From positions 1 through 64,000 of the forward strand of contig NZ_MSTQ01000023.1 of the NCBI RefSeq assembly GCF_001945365.1: a DNA stretch of 64,000 nt. Direction: 5' to 3'. The stretch comes from Pseudomonas reinekei. Its GTDB lineage: Bacteria; Pseudomonadota; Gammaproteobacteria; Pseudomonadales; Pseudomonadaceae. Positions within the stretch are counted from its first letter, which is position 1; every line of letters begins with the position of its first letter. Position numbers and translations under genes: made by a program. Below, piece by piece: positions 1 through 7,869 of this stretch. The notes under the pieces are model-generated. The model saw only the letters and a list, made by a program, of their open reading frames with translations. It was not told the DNA's origin and did not search any database.

Positions 1-127
1 GCGACATCAGTCATTACCTGATGCATCGGTACAACTGGATTAGACCGCACCAATTCAACAACGGACTGGCCCCAGCTCAGGCCGAGAAAAAACTTAACGT
101 CGTGTCCGGGATTAGTTGACCACTACA
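1..127 (+). mobile_element. Right end of an IS3-family insertion sequence
   Basis: The first 127 bases hold the 3' end of an IS3-family transposase gene followed by the likely terminal inverted repeat, roughly 99-127, whose complement begins TGTAGTGGTC. The rest of the element lies outside the window. The element abuts the helicase gene on the opposite strand, whose reading frame runs into the IS end and stops there, so insertion interrupted that gene. The target-site duplication cannot be checked because the left end is not visible. Confidence 0.8.
3..119 (+). CDS. IS3-family transposase (OrfB), C-terminal fragment
   Basis: An open frame enters from the left edge and ends at TGA 117-119, giving 38 residues. 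It contains the YNWIRPHQFNNGLAPAQAEK-type tail typical of the end of the DDE integrase-core (rve) domain of IS3-family OrfB proteins: a conserved tyrosine, then RPH, then the LAP motif. The catalytic residues lie upstream of the window. The stop codon sits just inside the terminal inverted repeat, as is usual for this family. The gene is partial only because of the window edge. Confidence 0.8.
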   Translation, partial: DISHYLMHRYNWIRPHQFNNGLAPAQAEKKLNVVSGIS

Positions 128-984
128 TAAAGCCTCTGCTCGTCGTCGCTCGGGGTAAATGGGGTGGTCAGCGCATGGCGCTGGGTATAGGGCACGTACT
201 CAAGTACATCCCTACGCAGGGTGCGCTTGATAAAGTGTTGCAAACGACGGCGTAGAGCTGCCAAGTCACCATCAGTGTTGTTGTACTGAGCACGAAAGCT
301 GCGCTCATCGCCGAAGATGTCCTCGTCAATCAGCGAGCTGAGACCATACAACTCCATGAGTGAGTTCTGCAGCGGTGTGGCAGTTAGTAAGAGCTTGCGT
401 CGCCCGGCCAGTGAGCGCTTGAGGGATTGCCCCGTTTCGTTGCTTTTTCTGTGGGCATTACGCAGCTTGTGGGCTTCATCAATGACGACTAGATCCCAGG
501 GAATATTGCCTAGCTGCTCCTCCATACGGGCAGCGAAGTGGAGTGACATGATGCTGATAACGTCGCGGTCCAACGGATCGTAAATGCTGTCTTGGCGAAG
601 CTGTTTCCAGGTGCGGGCATCCAGCACTTGAGCGGGTAAATTGAATTTGTCGGAAAGCTCCTGCGCCCATTGCTTGCGCAGTGCCGCAGGGCAGATAACC
701 AAGAGGCGGCGACGGCGTTCGGCCCAGAGCTGTCCTAAGACCAGAGCGGCTTCAATTGTTTTACCCAGACCGACTTCATCAGCCAGCATCACGCCTTTGC
801 TCAGTGGGTTTTGCAGGGCAAAAAGGGCGGCATCAATCTGATGAGGGTTGAGGTCGACACTGGCATCGAAAAGCGACTGGGAAAGCCGGTCCTCCTCGCT
901 GGCTGCACGGCGACGTGTTAACTCCCAAGCGAAATACTTGGCGTGGTGGGGGGTGAGCGAACCTTTTGATTCAATGGTCGGCAT
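112..984 (-). pseudogene. SNF2-type DEAD/DEAH helicase, 3' end cut off by the IS element
   Basis: The frame encodes 290 residues and begins at ATG 984. It carries the N-terminal RecA-like half of an SNF2/RapA-like helicase: a Q-like region around DLNPHQIDA, Walker A in LADEVGLGKT near residue 75, the DEAH box in VVIDEAHKLRN near 167, and motif III LLLTATPLQN near 200. Relatives are usually around 900 residues or more and carry a second RecA domain, which is missing here. The last few residues (VVVN) and the stop come from the IS terminal repeat. The protein therefore lacks motifs IV-VI and is very probably inactive. A second, more decayed copy of the same gene lies at 9282-9440. The role is inferred to be phage defence or DNA processing from the family and the island context. 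Confidence 0.85.
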
Positions 985-1455
985 TGATTGCTCTCGATGG
1001 TTTCTATCAACCTGTTCTGCTTCAAAGTGGCTTGGTATGCAGAGTTTTATTGAAACGACTATAGCCAGTTGCTTGGGAGTTACAGGAGATGGTTTTTTCG
1101 CTACCCGTTCTAGGTGGCTGATATTGCATGGTGTCGAGCTGTGTCAGCAGGCTGCCATGTTGAGCGTCTATCCGACAAGGTTTTCAGCTCAGCCAGGTTG
1201 TGCATCCCCAAGCAATGGAGGTTGTCCCTGCTTAGTGCGATTGCAACAACGTCGCTTGGCGGTTATTGCCGAGTACATGGTTTGTTCAACGAATGACGGG
1301 TAAGCCTAGAGCTTATTCAGTATGTGGTGGGGGTCTGGGATTTCGACCAGGTACGGAAACTCAAGCTTGAGCGCGTGATTGCGCCTGTGCCTGCGTGAGC
1401 TTGATATCCTGGGTCAAATGTCACCGCAGTCCGGATAAAAAAGAAAATAGCACTT
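985..1455. other. Non-coding stretch upstream of the broken helicase gene
   Basis: No convincing gene was found. The open frames here are antisense or lack homology that I recognise. Around 1309-1401 a plus-strand frame reads a plausible C-terminus (LELIQYVVGVWDFDQVRKLK then LERVIAPVPA, ending at TGA). It has no start or upstream body and may be the tail of a lost gene. The helicase promoter should lie somewhere in the first 150 bases after 984, but no good -35/-10 pair stands out. Confidence 0.35.
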
Positions 1456-1489
1456 GGCAGACAGGAGGCGCTTCAGCCTCCTGTCTGCC
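1456..1489. terminator. Bidirectional Rho-independent terminator
   Basis: A perfect 14-bp stem (GGCAGACAGGAGGC, 1456-1469, pairing with 1476-1489) closes a six-base loop. On the minus strand the stem is followed by a T-rich run (complement of ATAAAAAAGAAAATAG), so it ends the transcript of the small membrane protein gene at 1499-1675. The plus side has a weaker T-rich tail. Confidence 0.8.
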
Positions 1490-1498
1490 TTATGTTGT

Positions 1499-1675
1499 TT
1501 ATCCGATTGTGGGGAGGCGCTTGAGCACCCAGTGAAAGACTACGAAGGCAATGCTTACTGCGATCAATATTGGCGGAAACCGCAGCATCAGAATCACAGC
1601 CAGCACTACCAGTGAAGCACTTGCCAATACACCGATGAAGGTGAGAAGTACGATCAGGAAACGTATCAGCGCCAT
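1499..1675 (-). CDS. Small hydrophobic membrane protein, 58 aa
   Basis: A minus-strand frame from ATG 1673-1675 to TAA 1499-1501 encodes 58 residues. It begins MALIRFLIVLLTFIGVLA and has two probable transmembrane segments (about residues 4-30 and 33-50) separated by a short RFPP turn, with a positively charged tail containing HWVLKRLP. A purine-rich AAAGAGA lies upstream of the start, and a strong terminator follows directly after the stop. I do not recognise a family. It could be the last gene of the minus-strand run that includes the RadC-like and DUF932 genes. The gap to the RadC-like gene is about 100 bases. Confidence 0.55.
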   Translation of the reverse strand: MALIRFLIVLLTFIGVLASASLVVLAVILMLRFPPILIAVSIAFVVFHWVLKRLPTIG

Positions 1676-1779
1676 GGGAGTCTCTTTGAATTGAGGCGAT
1701 ATTGGTTCATGTAGGGGGCGTAGCTGCCGCCCTCCTTGCTGGGGCGGCTTGCCTAGTGCATGCCAAGGGTAAAGCGCTT

Positions 1780-2277
1780 CTACGGATGTCTCTGTTCTGC
1801 CAGCGATACACAGCCCTCATCACCCACGACGACATGATCCAATATTTGGGTACCAATCATGTTGAGGGCAATTTTGAGGATTACGGCCAATGCGCGATCT
1901 GCTTGACCGGGCTTCGCATCACCGGAAGGACGGTTATGCACTAGGATCACCGCCGAAGCGTTGTGCTCCAAGGCGATCTTGACCACCTCTCGAGGTGACA
2001 CGCAGGCAACTTCCAATGCGCCCCTGAATAGTTCCTTGAAGCCAATAACCCGGTGCTCGGTATCCAGCAATAACAAAGCGAAGACTTCGTATTCATGGAA
2101 TTGCATTAGCGTTTGTAGGTGACTGAAGACGAGTCTGCGCTCAGTCAACGACCGTCCTTTAGACAGACGATACATTGCGAGTTGTTGAGCCATCTGCAGG
2201 ATGTCGGCCTCAGTGACCGGTGACTCCATGACATAGGTGTCGGGCGTTTCGCCAACTTTGAGCTTGGGATATTTCAT
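1780..2277 (-). CDS. RadC-like JAB/MPN-domain protein with altered metal motif
   Basis: This 165-residue protein matches the JAB (RadC, MPN+) domain found in mobile elements, without the helix-hairpin-helix segment of full-length RadC. The start region of the JAMM motif reads VHNRPSGDAKPGQAD at residues 113-127. The first histidine (114), the serine and the aspartate (127) are kept, but the second histidine of the usual HxHPSG is arginine (116). That histidine normally ligates zinc, so metal binding is doubtful. RadC-like proteins are frequent island cargo with no firmly established function. The gene lies just downstream of the DUF932 gene, an association often seen in integrative elements. 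Confidence 0.85.
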   Translation of the reverse strand: MKYPKLKVGETPDTYVMESPVTEADILQMAQQLAMYRLSKGRSLTERRLVFSHLQTLMQFHEYEVFALLLLDTEHRVIGFKELFRGALEVACVSPREVVKIALEHNASAVILVHNRPSGDAKPGQADRALAVILKIALNMIGTQILDHVVVGDEGCVSLAEQRHP

Positions 2278-2403
2278 GCTGGTATTCCTATCCGAACGCG
2301 TAAAAATACTGGAGGGGCGGAGTTATTGGAGGGGGTGTGGGGAATAGATGATTCCGGACGCCCCTATAGGCGAGAGCGCTCGCGAGTGCTGTAGCTCGGT
2401 GGT

Positions 2404-3372
2404 TCAAGCAACGAGTTGTAAAGCTGCATCTAGTGCCTTTTGCTTGATTAATGCGCCTTGCCCAAACCACGCCGAATCCATTCGATACTCGGAGCTTGTT
2501 GCACGTCTTTCATGGTCCACGTATTCAGTCACTGCGTTCAGTAAGCCCCATGCTGTTCCGCGGGCAGACTCCAAATCAGATCCTCGGCCTTTACCTTCGT
2601 ACAGGTTTTGTACCTTCTCCAAAGCTCGCTTGTTGGGCAGTACAGGGGGAATGGGAGCATGGGCGTTGGTGTCGCACAGCACGTCCATAAAGAAACCGAG
2701 GGCCTCTTTCGTCTGAACCTTTCGTTCGGCGAGGGTGCGCATCCGGTACATGAATTCGTCCCAATGCGAGACGGCGATGCCCAGTTGCTTTTTGACCGTT
2801 CGCGGATCAAAACGTGTGCTGTGCGGAGCCTTGATGGCGTGAGTGGTGCCGTTCAGGGAAATGCTCAAAGTGTTATTGCAGACCACGCGAACGGTGGTGG
2901 GAGTGGCGGTGGTCGCCAGTGTGCCGTCGCAGGAAGTTGCAAGCAGCAGATAGCCGTTTACCTGATCATTGCCTTTCAGAGCTGTTGCCTGACCGGTCTT
3001 GGCGAGTGCCCAGAACTTGCGACCACCTTTGAGCACGCCAGCAGTTTCCAACTCGTAACCCGAGAACTCCGTCAGGTCTCGATAGAACTCCAGAACGTCA
3101 CGAGGCTGCACGACCTGATACCGATGCGAGACCACTGACAACGGTGCTTTGGTGTCGGAGCGGTACAGCACTTTTTGTTCCGGGAACGAGTGAGTGCTGC
3201 CCAGATGGCCAGCGGCATCGGCCTTGAAATGAACCGGGCTGTCCTGAATCTGCCAATTCATGCCTGCTTCACGTTGCCAGACTTCCAGTGGTTGTTTCGG
3301 TGACAGCGCAGAGCCCAGGCCATGCCAAGGGGTAGCGCCAACGTAAGCCATTTGTTCAATTAGATGAGCCAT
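2404..3372 (-). CDS. DUF932 (phage/plasmid-like) protein
   Basis: This protein has 322 residues if translation starts at ATG 3370-3372, which has AAAGGAA seven to eight bases upstream. A longer frame from 3426 lacks a good ribosome site. The sequence MAHLIEQMAYVGATPWHGLG is the hallmark N-terminus of the DUF932/TIGR03299 family of plasmid, ICE and phage proteins, and the body (CNNTLS and TRFDPRTVKKQLG-like segments) also fits. The biochemical function of the family is unknown. With the adjacent RadC-like gene it forms a typical mobile-element cargo pair. Confidence 0.88.
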   Translation of the reverse strand: MAHLIEQMAYVGATPWHGLGSALSPKQPLEVWQREAGMNWQIQDSPVHFKADAAGHLGSTHSFPEQKVLYRSDTKAPLSVVSHRYQVVQPRDVLEFYRDLTEFSGYELETAGVLKGGRKFWALAKTGQATALKGNDQVNGYLLLATSCDGTLATTATPTTVRVVCNNTLSISLNGTTHAIKAPHSTRFDPRTVKKQLGIAVSHWDEFMYRMRTLAERKVQTKEALGFFMDVLCDTNAHAPIPPVLPNKRALEKVQNLYEGKGRGSDLESARGTAWGLLNAVTEYVDHERRATSSEYRMDSAWFGQGALIKQKALDAALQLVA

Positions 3373-3465
3373 GGGAAAGATTCCTTTGGATGCAGGTCGG
3401 CATAAGCGCTGCGCAGAGCGCAGCACGGACCGGGATTAATGTGAGGGAGAGGAGTTGGTTGCTGA

Positions 3466-3795
3466 TTAAGTAGGCAGGTTGAAGCGATGTCCGCAGACCA
3501 AGCAGAGATTGTTGGCCAGCACATGGCGATCCAGATTTTCGCCGAGTTGAGCGCCAAGAGCGCAGCCACGCACACCGGCAACTAGGCGTCCGAGGATGGC
3601 GCTGAAAACTGTACCGATAATGATGCCAGATGGACCAGCAATAGCGTCGAAAGTGGCACCCATTTGACTGCCGGCGAATGCGGGGTTCGCGCTTCGTGCA
3701 GCACCGCCGATGGAGCCAACAATAGCGCCAACCGTCATGGCTGTTCTGAGAGAGGCGACTTTTCTAGAGTTACAGCAAGGGCACTGAAATGACAT
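3466..3795 (-). CDS. Zinc-ribbon protein with central glycine-rich hydrophobic region
   Basis: The protein has 109 residues from ATG 3795; a start at 3810 would add MESNT. The N-terminus has a CPCC motif (MSFQCPCCNSRKV) and the C-terminus a CLVCGHRF motif, so the two cysteine pairs could form one zinc ribbon. Between them is a long glycine/alanine-rich hydrophobic stretch (about residues 18-85) that looks like a glycine zipper membrane segment. No named family is recognised. It lies upstream of the DUF932 gene on the same strand, about 90 bases away. Confidence 0.6.
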   Translation of the reverse strand: MSFQCPCCNSRKVASLRTAMTVGAIVGSIGGAARSANPAFAGSQMGATFDAIAGPSGIIIGTVFSAILGRLVAGVRGCALGAQLGENLDRHVLANNLCLVCGHRFNLPT

Positions 3796-3927
3796 GGTAT
3801 TGGATTCCATGATGGATATTCAGTGTCGTGATATAGGTGTGAAATGCGTTTCAATGTGGCGTTTGAATGGAAGCGAGGAGTTGGTAATACCCCGAGCGGC
3901 CAGCGTTTTTCAGCCAAAAACGTGCGG

Positions 3928-3960
3928 AGTTAGTTCCTGTCAGCTACGTAGTTAGTTCCT
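3928..3960. repeat. Two direct repeats AGTTAGTTCCT, 22-bp period
   Basis: The 11-mer AGTTAGTTCCT occurs at 3928-3938 and again at 3950-3960, exactly two helical turns apart (22 bp). It lies in the gene-poor stretch upstream of the zinc-ribbon gene. The spacing would suit a protein binding one face of the helix, such as an excisionase or a repressor, but nothing else supports this. Confidence 0.4.
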
Positions 3961-4003
3961 ATGGCACAGAAATGGCAAATTGCGAGCCACTGTAGGTTCT
4001 TGA

Positions 4004-4186
4004 TCAACGGCTTGGAATGGATCGCATCGCAGGTAAAAAACTACGCGTGAGTGCTATGGCAAGTTCATTGACTAACCTTCCAAATAGCGCCTCCTGATTG
4101 ATCAGTACGCTACCCCAAATGGGGTGCGACTCTGGAGCCCAGTCAGATACAGTCGGTGGACTTTTAACAAAACCAGCAGGGCTCAC
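4004..4186 (-). pseudogene. Possible remnant of a lost operon gene (N-terminal part)
   Basis: A 60-residue minus-strand frame can start at GTG 4184-4186, overlapping the TGA of the preceding fragment (GTGA), as in translationally coupled genes. The protein (MSPAGFVKSPPTVSDWAPES and on) has no family that I recognise and ends soon after. Because it overlaps the 4183-4299 fragment so neatly, I read the two as the junction of two genes of a former operon now truncated at both sides. It could also be chance. Confidence 0.25.
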
Positions 4187-4299
4187 TCCGCTTTTCTCGG
4201 GGTAGGGGCGGAAGGCAATACCGGTGGTTTGTCGCCAGCCAGCAGCTCAAGCGGCTCTTCTGGGTAGATACCGTGCTCGCCACGCTCGTTTCTGAGCAT
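4183..4299 (-). pseudogene. Possible C-terminal fragment of an unidentified gene
   Basis: From about 4299 to the stop at 4183 the minus strand reads MLRNERGEHGIYPEEPLELL and then AGDKPPVLPSAPTPRKAE with normal Pseudomonas codon choice. Upstream the frame loses this character. It looks like the acidic/proline-rich C-terminus of a larger protein whose body has been deleted. I cannot name the family. Confidence 0.3.
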
Positions 4300-4403
4300 G
4301 CTCCGGAATCTCGGGAAAAAAATACTTGTCGCTGTAGCCTTTTTGCAAGGGTGAGAGAGGCTTAAGGTTTCATCCCCGCTAGATATCCAACGAGAATGCA
4401 GTG

Positions 4404-4631
4404 ATGAGCACACCGACTATTTTCTACCCGAAGATTTTGCGCCTCAAGCAATTAACCGAGCGTATAGGTCTAGGGCGGTCAACGATCTATGACCGCATGG
4501 ACGTCCACTCCCCGAGGTACGACGCTACGTTTCCTAAACCGATCAAGCTGGGGGCTGCGGCCATAGGTTGGATTGATTCAGAAATCACTACTTGGATTGA
4601 GCAACGTATGACTGCCAAGGATATGCACTAA
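4404..4631 (+). CDS. AlpA-family DNA-binding regulator
   Basis: The protein has 75 residues, with ATG 4404 preferred over GTG 4401. The sequence ILRLKQLTERIGLGRSTIYD followed by FPKPIKLGAAAIGWIDSEIT is the typical AlpA/MerR-like winged-helix pattern: a helix-turn-helix, then the FPxPIKLG wing and a W-x-x-x-E/D-I/V segment. AlpA proteins of prophages and islands activate integrase or excisionase genes. Here it lies upstream of the Gp2-type gene, a frequent arrangement in small integrated satellites. The island integrase is 17 kb away, so control of that gene is uncertain. Confidence 0.9.
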   Translation: MSTPTIFYPKILRLKQLTERIGLGRSTIYDRMDVHSPRYDATFPKPIKLGAAAIGWIDSEITTWIEQRMTAKDMH

Positions 4632-5023
4632 TCATGGAAAGGCTGCTTAAGTGGTGAACATGCTGAAAAAAACCTTGCTGTTTAGTGCGGAATTCGAGCG
4701 CTAACTCTGTATAGCTTTTAAATACGTATTTTTGCGGCGAAGTGTACTGCTGGCAGTGCTTTGAATGCTGCTTGTCCGTCCTGATAATATTGGTTTATAT
4801 GTTATTAGTTGTTGTTAGTTATATTGATGATTAAATATTGAGGGTGGCCATTGATAGTCAGTTGTTAGTATTCAGCCGATATTGATGAGTAGCAAACCTT
4901 GATAGTTCAATATCCTAGTGGTTGGTGGCGTATGCCTACTGATGGAGTGATAGAGCGACTTGATATTCAGTCAAGTCGATCGCTGTTGTTTCTAATGTAT
5001 TTTTAATTAGTGGGTGGAGTGCC
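4632..5023. other. AT-rich gap between alpA and the Gp2-type gene
   Basis: About 390 bases with no open frame worth calling. The composition is clearly more AT-rich than the flanking chromosome (for example TTATATGTTATTAGTTGTTG around 4795-4815), which fits foreign origin. It probably holds the promoter of the Gp2-type gene, but no element can be named with confidence. Confidence 0.4.
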
Positions 5024-6085
5024 ATGGTGGATATTGGTGAAGAGCGCTTTATGGCGTTAGCATGTAAGGAGGCAGTGGCGGTAGAGGGTGTTGGGGAGAT
5101 GGGATCCCTAGACTTAAAGCTAATTTGCCTCTTGAATAATTCATCAGCTTTAGTACAGGAGCTTATTGAGTCGACGGGGGATGCATTTGGGATTACTCCC
5201 AAAGCTGATGGTATTGCTTGCTTGAGCGTTAACAAACCGGGAAGGATACTGAAAAAGATAGCCAACATGTCAATTCCTGATGATCCTCGGTTCAATGCTT
5301 TGTATAAGCTTGAGCCGTATGTCGGGATGGTGGTAAATCGCTTTAAGGAATGTGGTGTTCATCAAGTTTTACCTGCGGCGAGCTTGGATGCATATGTCGA
5401 TACTGCTGTCTTGCGTATGAATTATTTAAATGATTTTGTGGAGGCCCTTCGTCAAGAGGTGAAGTCTACTCGGTTTCAATCTAAGCTCAACAGCTATCAT
5501 CGGTCGAGCAATAAAAATTACAAAGAGCTAATGAAATACGTGGAGGTGTTGTTTGAGCGTTATTCCAGACTGCTGGTGCTGAGAGTTGATCTGTCCTATT
5601 CGAAAGAAAACTCCAATGTTACGCAGGCTGAAGCTAAGCGTGACCGAGAGCGGTTATTCCAAAACGCAAGATCGAATAATCTTTTTGACGCGATGGTGGG
5701 CTATATCTGGAAACTGGAGCATGGACCAGAAAAGGGGTTTCACTACCATGTTATGTTTTTTTTTGATGGGGCAAGAGTTCGAGAGGATGTGACTCTAGTC
5801 ATGCGGATTGGCCAGTATTGGATGGATGTGATCACGAAAGGTCGCGGGCTTTATTTTAACTGTAATGCTGATAAGCGAAAATATAGAAAATGTGGTATCG
5901 GCATGCTCAACTACTATGATGAAACCCTGCGTGAAGGTTTGCGCGAAGCGGTAGTCTACCTTGCCAAGACGGATCTTTTTATGAAGCTACAGACTGAAGG
6001 GCGTGGTATGGGAAAAGGGTTGTACCCAAGCCCCAAAGACCCCCGTGGTAGGCCTAGGGCTGCCCCTCTTTCAAAAAACGCATGA
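5024..6085 (+). CDS. Inovirus Gp2 / YagK-YfjJ-type HUH replication-like protein
   Basis: The protein has 353 residues. Its C-terminal half matches the inovirus-type Gp2 / YagK-YfjJ domain: KLEHGPEKGFHYHVMFFFDG carries an HUH metal motif (His240-Tyr-His242), and REAVVYLAKTDLF near residue 312 supplies the downstream tyrosine expected of a rolling-circle nickase. The N-terminal 150 residues are less typical. Such genes are found next to alpA in small integrated elements, as here. A likely role is nicking or replication of an excised element or satellite, inferred from the HUH family only. The DNA is AT-richer than the core genome. A hairpin lies directly after the stop. Confidence 0.82.
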   Translation: MVDIGEERFMALACKEAVAVEGVGEMGSLDLKLICLLNNSSALVQELIESTGDAFGITPKADGIACLSVNKPGRILKKIANMSIPDDPRFNALYKLEPYVGMVVNRFKECGVHQVLPAASLDAYVDTAVLRMNYLNDFVEALRQEVKSTRFQSKLNSYHRSSNKNYKELMKYVEVLFERYSRLLVLRVDLSYSKENSNVTQAEAKRDRERLFQNARSNNLFDAMVGYIWKLEHGPEKGFHYHVMFFFDGARVREDVTLVMRIGQYWMDVITKGRGLYFNCNADKRKYRKCGIGMLNYYDETLREGLREAVVYLAKTDLFMKLQTEGRGMGKGLYPSPKDPRGRPRAAPLSKNA

Positions 6086-6105
6086 CCTAGGGGGGGACGC
6101 CGTCA

Positions 6106-6130
6106 AGGCCCTCAATCGAACTGAGGGCCT
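6106..6130 (+). other. Hairpin flanked by a direct repeat, after the Gp2-type gene
   Basis: A perfect 9-bp stem (AGGCCCTCA, 6106-6114, with 6122-6130) has a seven-base loop and no T run. It is flanked by related copies of CCGTCAAGGCC (from 6100) and CCGTCAAAGCC (from 6138). It could act as a weak terminator. The combination of hairpin and repeats next to a HUH protein gene also resembles a nick site or origin, but that is inference. Confidence 0.45.
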
Positions 6131-6174
6131 ATGGTCACCGTCAAAGCCGTATTCGCGGCGTATCTAAATTTTTA

Positions 6175-6894
6175 TTATTTTATTGAGTGATTTTTATTTT
6201 TCTCCCAAGCGCGAGCGACGAGCTTATCCTCACGTAACCAATCCCCTAGCCAACTTTCAATATTTGATACGCGTATGCGAGGGATTTTGTTTTTTTTGAT
6301 AAATTCAGCCAAAGGCGGCTCAAGCGAAACAAGTACTTCCGACTTAGATGGCCAGCCTGTTTCTGGCCTCATCGCCACTAGCAATTTTGCAACTTCCTCT
6401 TTGACCAGTAACGTAGATTTGTTTCCTTCCATGGCATTTTTACTATTTTGCTTGGAGACTCTGTCAGACTCCATTTCGTTGAGGTGGGTGTTTATTTTTT
6501 CTAAAATACCACCGACTATCATCGTCGCATAATTGTTGAACGCCCAAGCTCGCTCATGGTTTTGTCCTTCCTCGGCAACGGTTGCCAGTTCTAGGTATAG
6601 GCTCGCATGCCTGACGTCTTGCAGTAGCATAGTGAATGCTCCGCTATGCTGACTTATCTCATTTTCCCAGCTTTGCACGAGCTCTGCTTGTAGCGCGACG
6701 TTGCTTGTGACTGCACGAATGTCCTCTAGAAGCTTGAGGTGTTCGCTGCGCTCAAAAAGCGGTTCAAAAAAATGCTCTCGGAGCAATAGTTTATTTCTGC
6801 CAATAGATGAGCTAATAGTAATATTGGTAATTTGCTCATTGCTTATCGTTGTGTATTGAGTTGGAGAGAATAGCGGTGGCTTAGCTTCTGTCAT
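6175..6894 (-). CDS. Hypothetical protein, 239 aa
   Basis: The protein starts at ATG 6894 and I recognise no family. It looks soluble and mostly helical, with no membrane segment. The middle (residues 60-160) is rich in heptad-like leucines (VALQAELVQSWENEI, LLQDVRHASLYLELATVAEE) and the C-terminal 70 residues include PRIRVSNIESWLGDWLREDK, which may be a small winged-helix-like region. Base composition is AT-richer than the flanks. It is convergent with the Gp2-type gene and lies upstream of, and co-directional with nothing but, the end of the WYL gene (66-base gap). A role as island cargo is all that can be said. Confidence 0.6.
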   Translation of the reverse strand: MTEAKPPLFSPTQYTTISNEQITNITISSSIGRNKLLLREHFFEPLFERSEHLKLLEDIRAVTSNVALQAELVQSWENEISQHSGAFTMLLQDVRHASLYLELATVAEEGQNHERAWAFNNYATMIVGGILEKINTHLNEMESDRVSKQNSKNAMEGNKSTLLVKEEVAKLLVAMRPETGWPSKSEVLVSLEPPLAEFIKKNKIPRIRVSNIESWLGDWLREDKLVARAWEKNKNHSIK

Positions 6895-6960
6895 TCTCTA
6901 TCTCTTGATGAAGGTTGTCAGGTGGTTGTCTGGAAATACTAAAGTCTGCAAATACCCGAG

Positions 6961-7833
6961 TCATTCGTAGAGCCAAGGTTTCAGCTCCTTAAGGTTCGTC
7001 ACCACGATCTGCTGCGCCTCAGGATTTGGGTTGAGGTTTTTTGGATCGATTTGATAACGCTGCAGTATGTATTTCACCAACGCCCTACGACTCGGCACCA
7101 TTAATTGGCCGTCAACCATGCCGAAGTCGGTCTCAATTATCGCCTGCTGCGCCTTGTTCAATCGCTCATCCGGAGCGATGACGACAGGAAGTTTAGTATT
7201 CCAGTCATCATCCATCGCGCTGAGGTTGTCAGACTTGCCGAGTAACCCCGGCTCACCACGCAACCGGCTGAGTACAAAGTCACGGTACTGCCGATTTTTT
7301 TCGCAGTACGCGCGCACATGCCATCGCATACCGGTGTAGATCAGCGTATGCGGAGCGATAAGGCGGATTTCGGTGTCAGGGTTCTTAAGCGAGACGTACT
7401 CGATTTCCAAGCGTAGTCCGTCACGACACGCCTTCAGCAGCGGACGCAAGATCTCGGGGCGAATTGAACGGTCCGGTACTTCCAGCACCTTAGTATGCGC
7501 ATACGCTAGCGCCAGGCCTTCAATATGGGGCGCGCGCTCATTGTTCTGATTAAGGAGATGCAAATAGGCGCTGGCACTGTCGTCGATGAAAAGCGGTTTA
7601 AACACCTTGCTCGGCACGTAACCTTTTATTTTTTTGTCATATGTAAGGTTTTTAGGCGCGTGTTCGGTGATGTAGGTGTTGATGTCTTTTGATGCCTGTT
7701 GCCGGCTGATTCCGAAGCTCTGGATCAGGTGTCCCGTGGTAAGCCGGCCTTCCCACCAGGCCACGGTTTCGATCAAACGATAGCGAAGTGCCAGATCCCA
7801 GCGGACCTGTTCAATGGATTGCTTGCGTTTCAT
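6961..7833 (-). CDS. WYL-domain transcriptional repressor of the BrxR/CapW type
   Basis: The protein has 290 residues. The start at ATG 7833 is preceded by GGAGGGG. An N-terminal winged helix-turn-helix (about 15-70, with LTTGHLIQSFGISRQQASKD) is followed by a WYL domain (about 132-195; RPLLKACRDGLRLEIEYVSL and GMRWHVRAYCEKN) and a C-terminal WCX-like part. Length and domain order match BrxR/CapW proteins, which repress BREX, CBASS and other defence genes. No BREX or CBASS genes lie next to it. A perfect palindrome sits in its promoter (7870-7884), as expected for self-repression. It is divergent from the small membrane protein and the ADP-ribosylglycohydrolase, its likely targets. Confidence 0.88.
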   Translation of the reverse strand: MKRKQSIEQVRWDLALRYRLIETVAWWEGRLTTGHLIQSFGISRQQASKDINTYITEHAPKNLTYDKKIKGYVPSKVFKPLFIDDSASAYLHLLNQNNERAPHIEGLALAYAHTKVLEVPDRSIRPEILRPLLKACRDGLRLEIEYVSLKNPDTEIRLIAPHTLIYTGMRWHVRAYCEKNRQYRDFVLSRLRGEPGLLGKSDNLSAMDDDWNTKLPVVIAPDERLNKAQQAIIETDFGMVDGQLMVPSRRALVKYILQRYQIDPKNLNPNPEAQQIVVTNLKELKPWLYE

Positions 7834-7869
7834 GTCCCCTCCATGTGCGTGAATACTTTACCTGTATAA

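Noticed and set aside
848..1303. Plus-strand open frame of 151 codons at the start of the helicase gene
   Set aside because: Half is antisense to the helicase N-terminus, and the remainder shows no family pattern or ribosome site.
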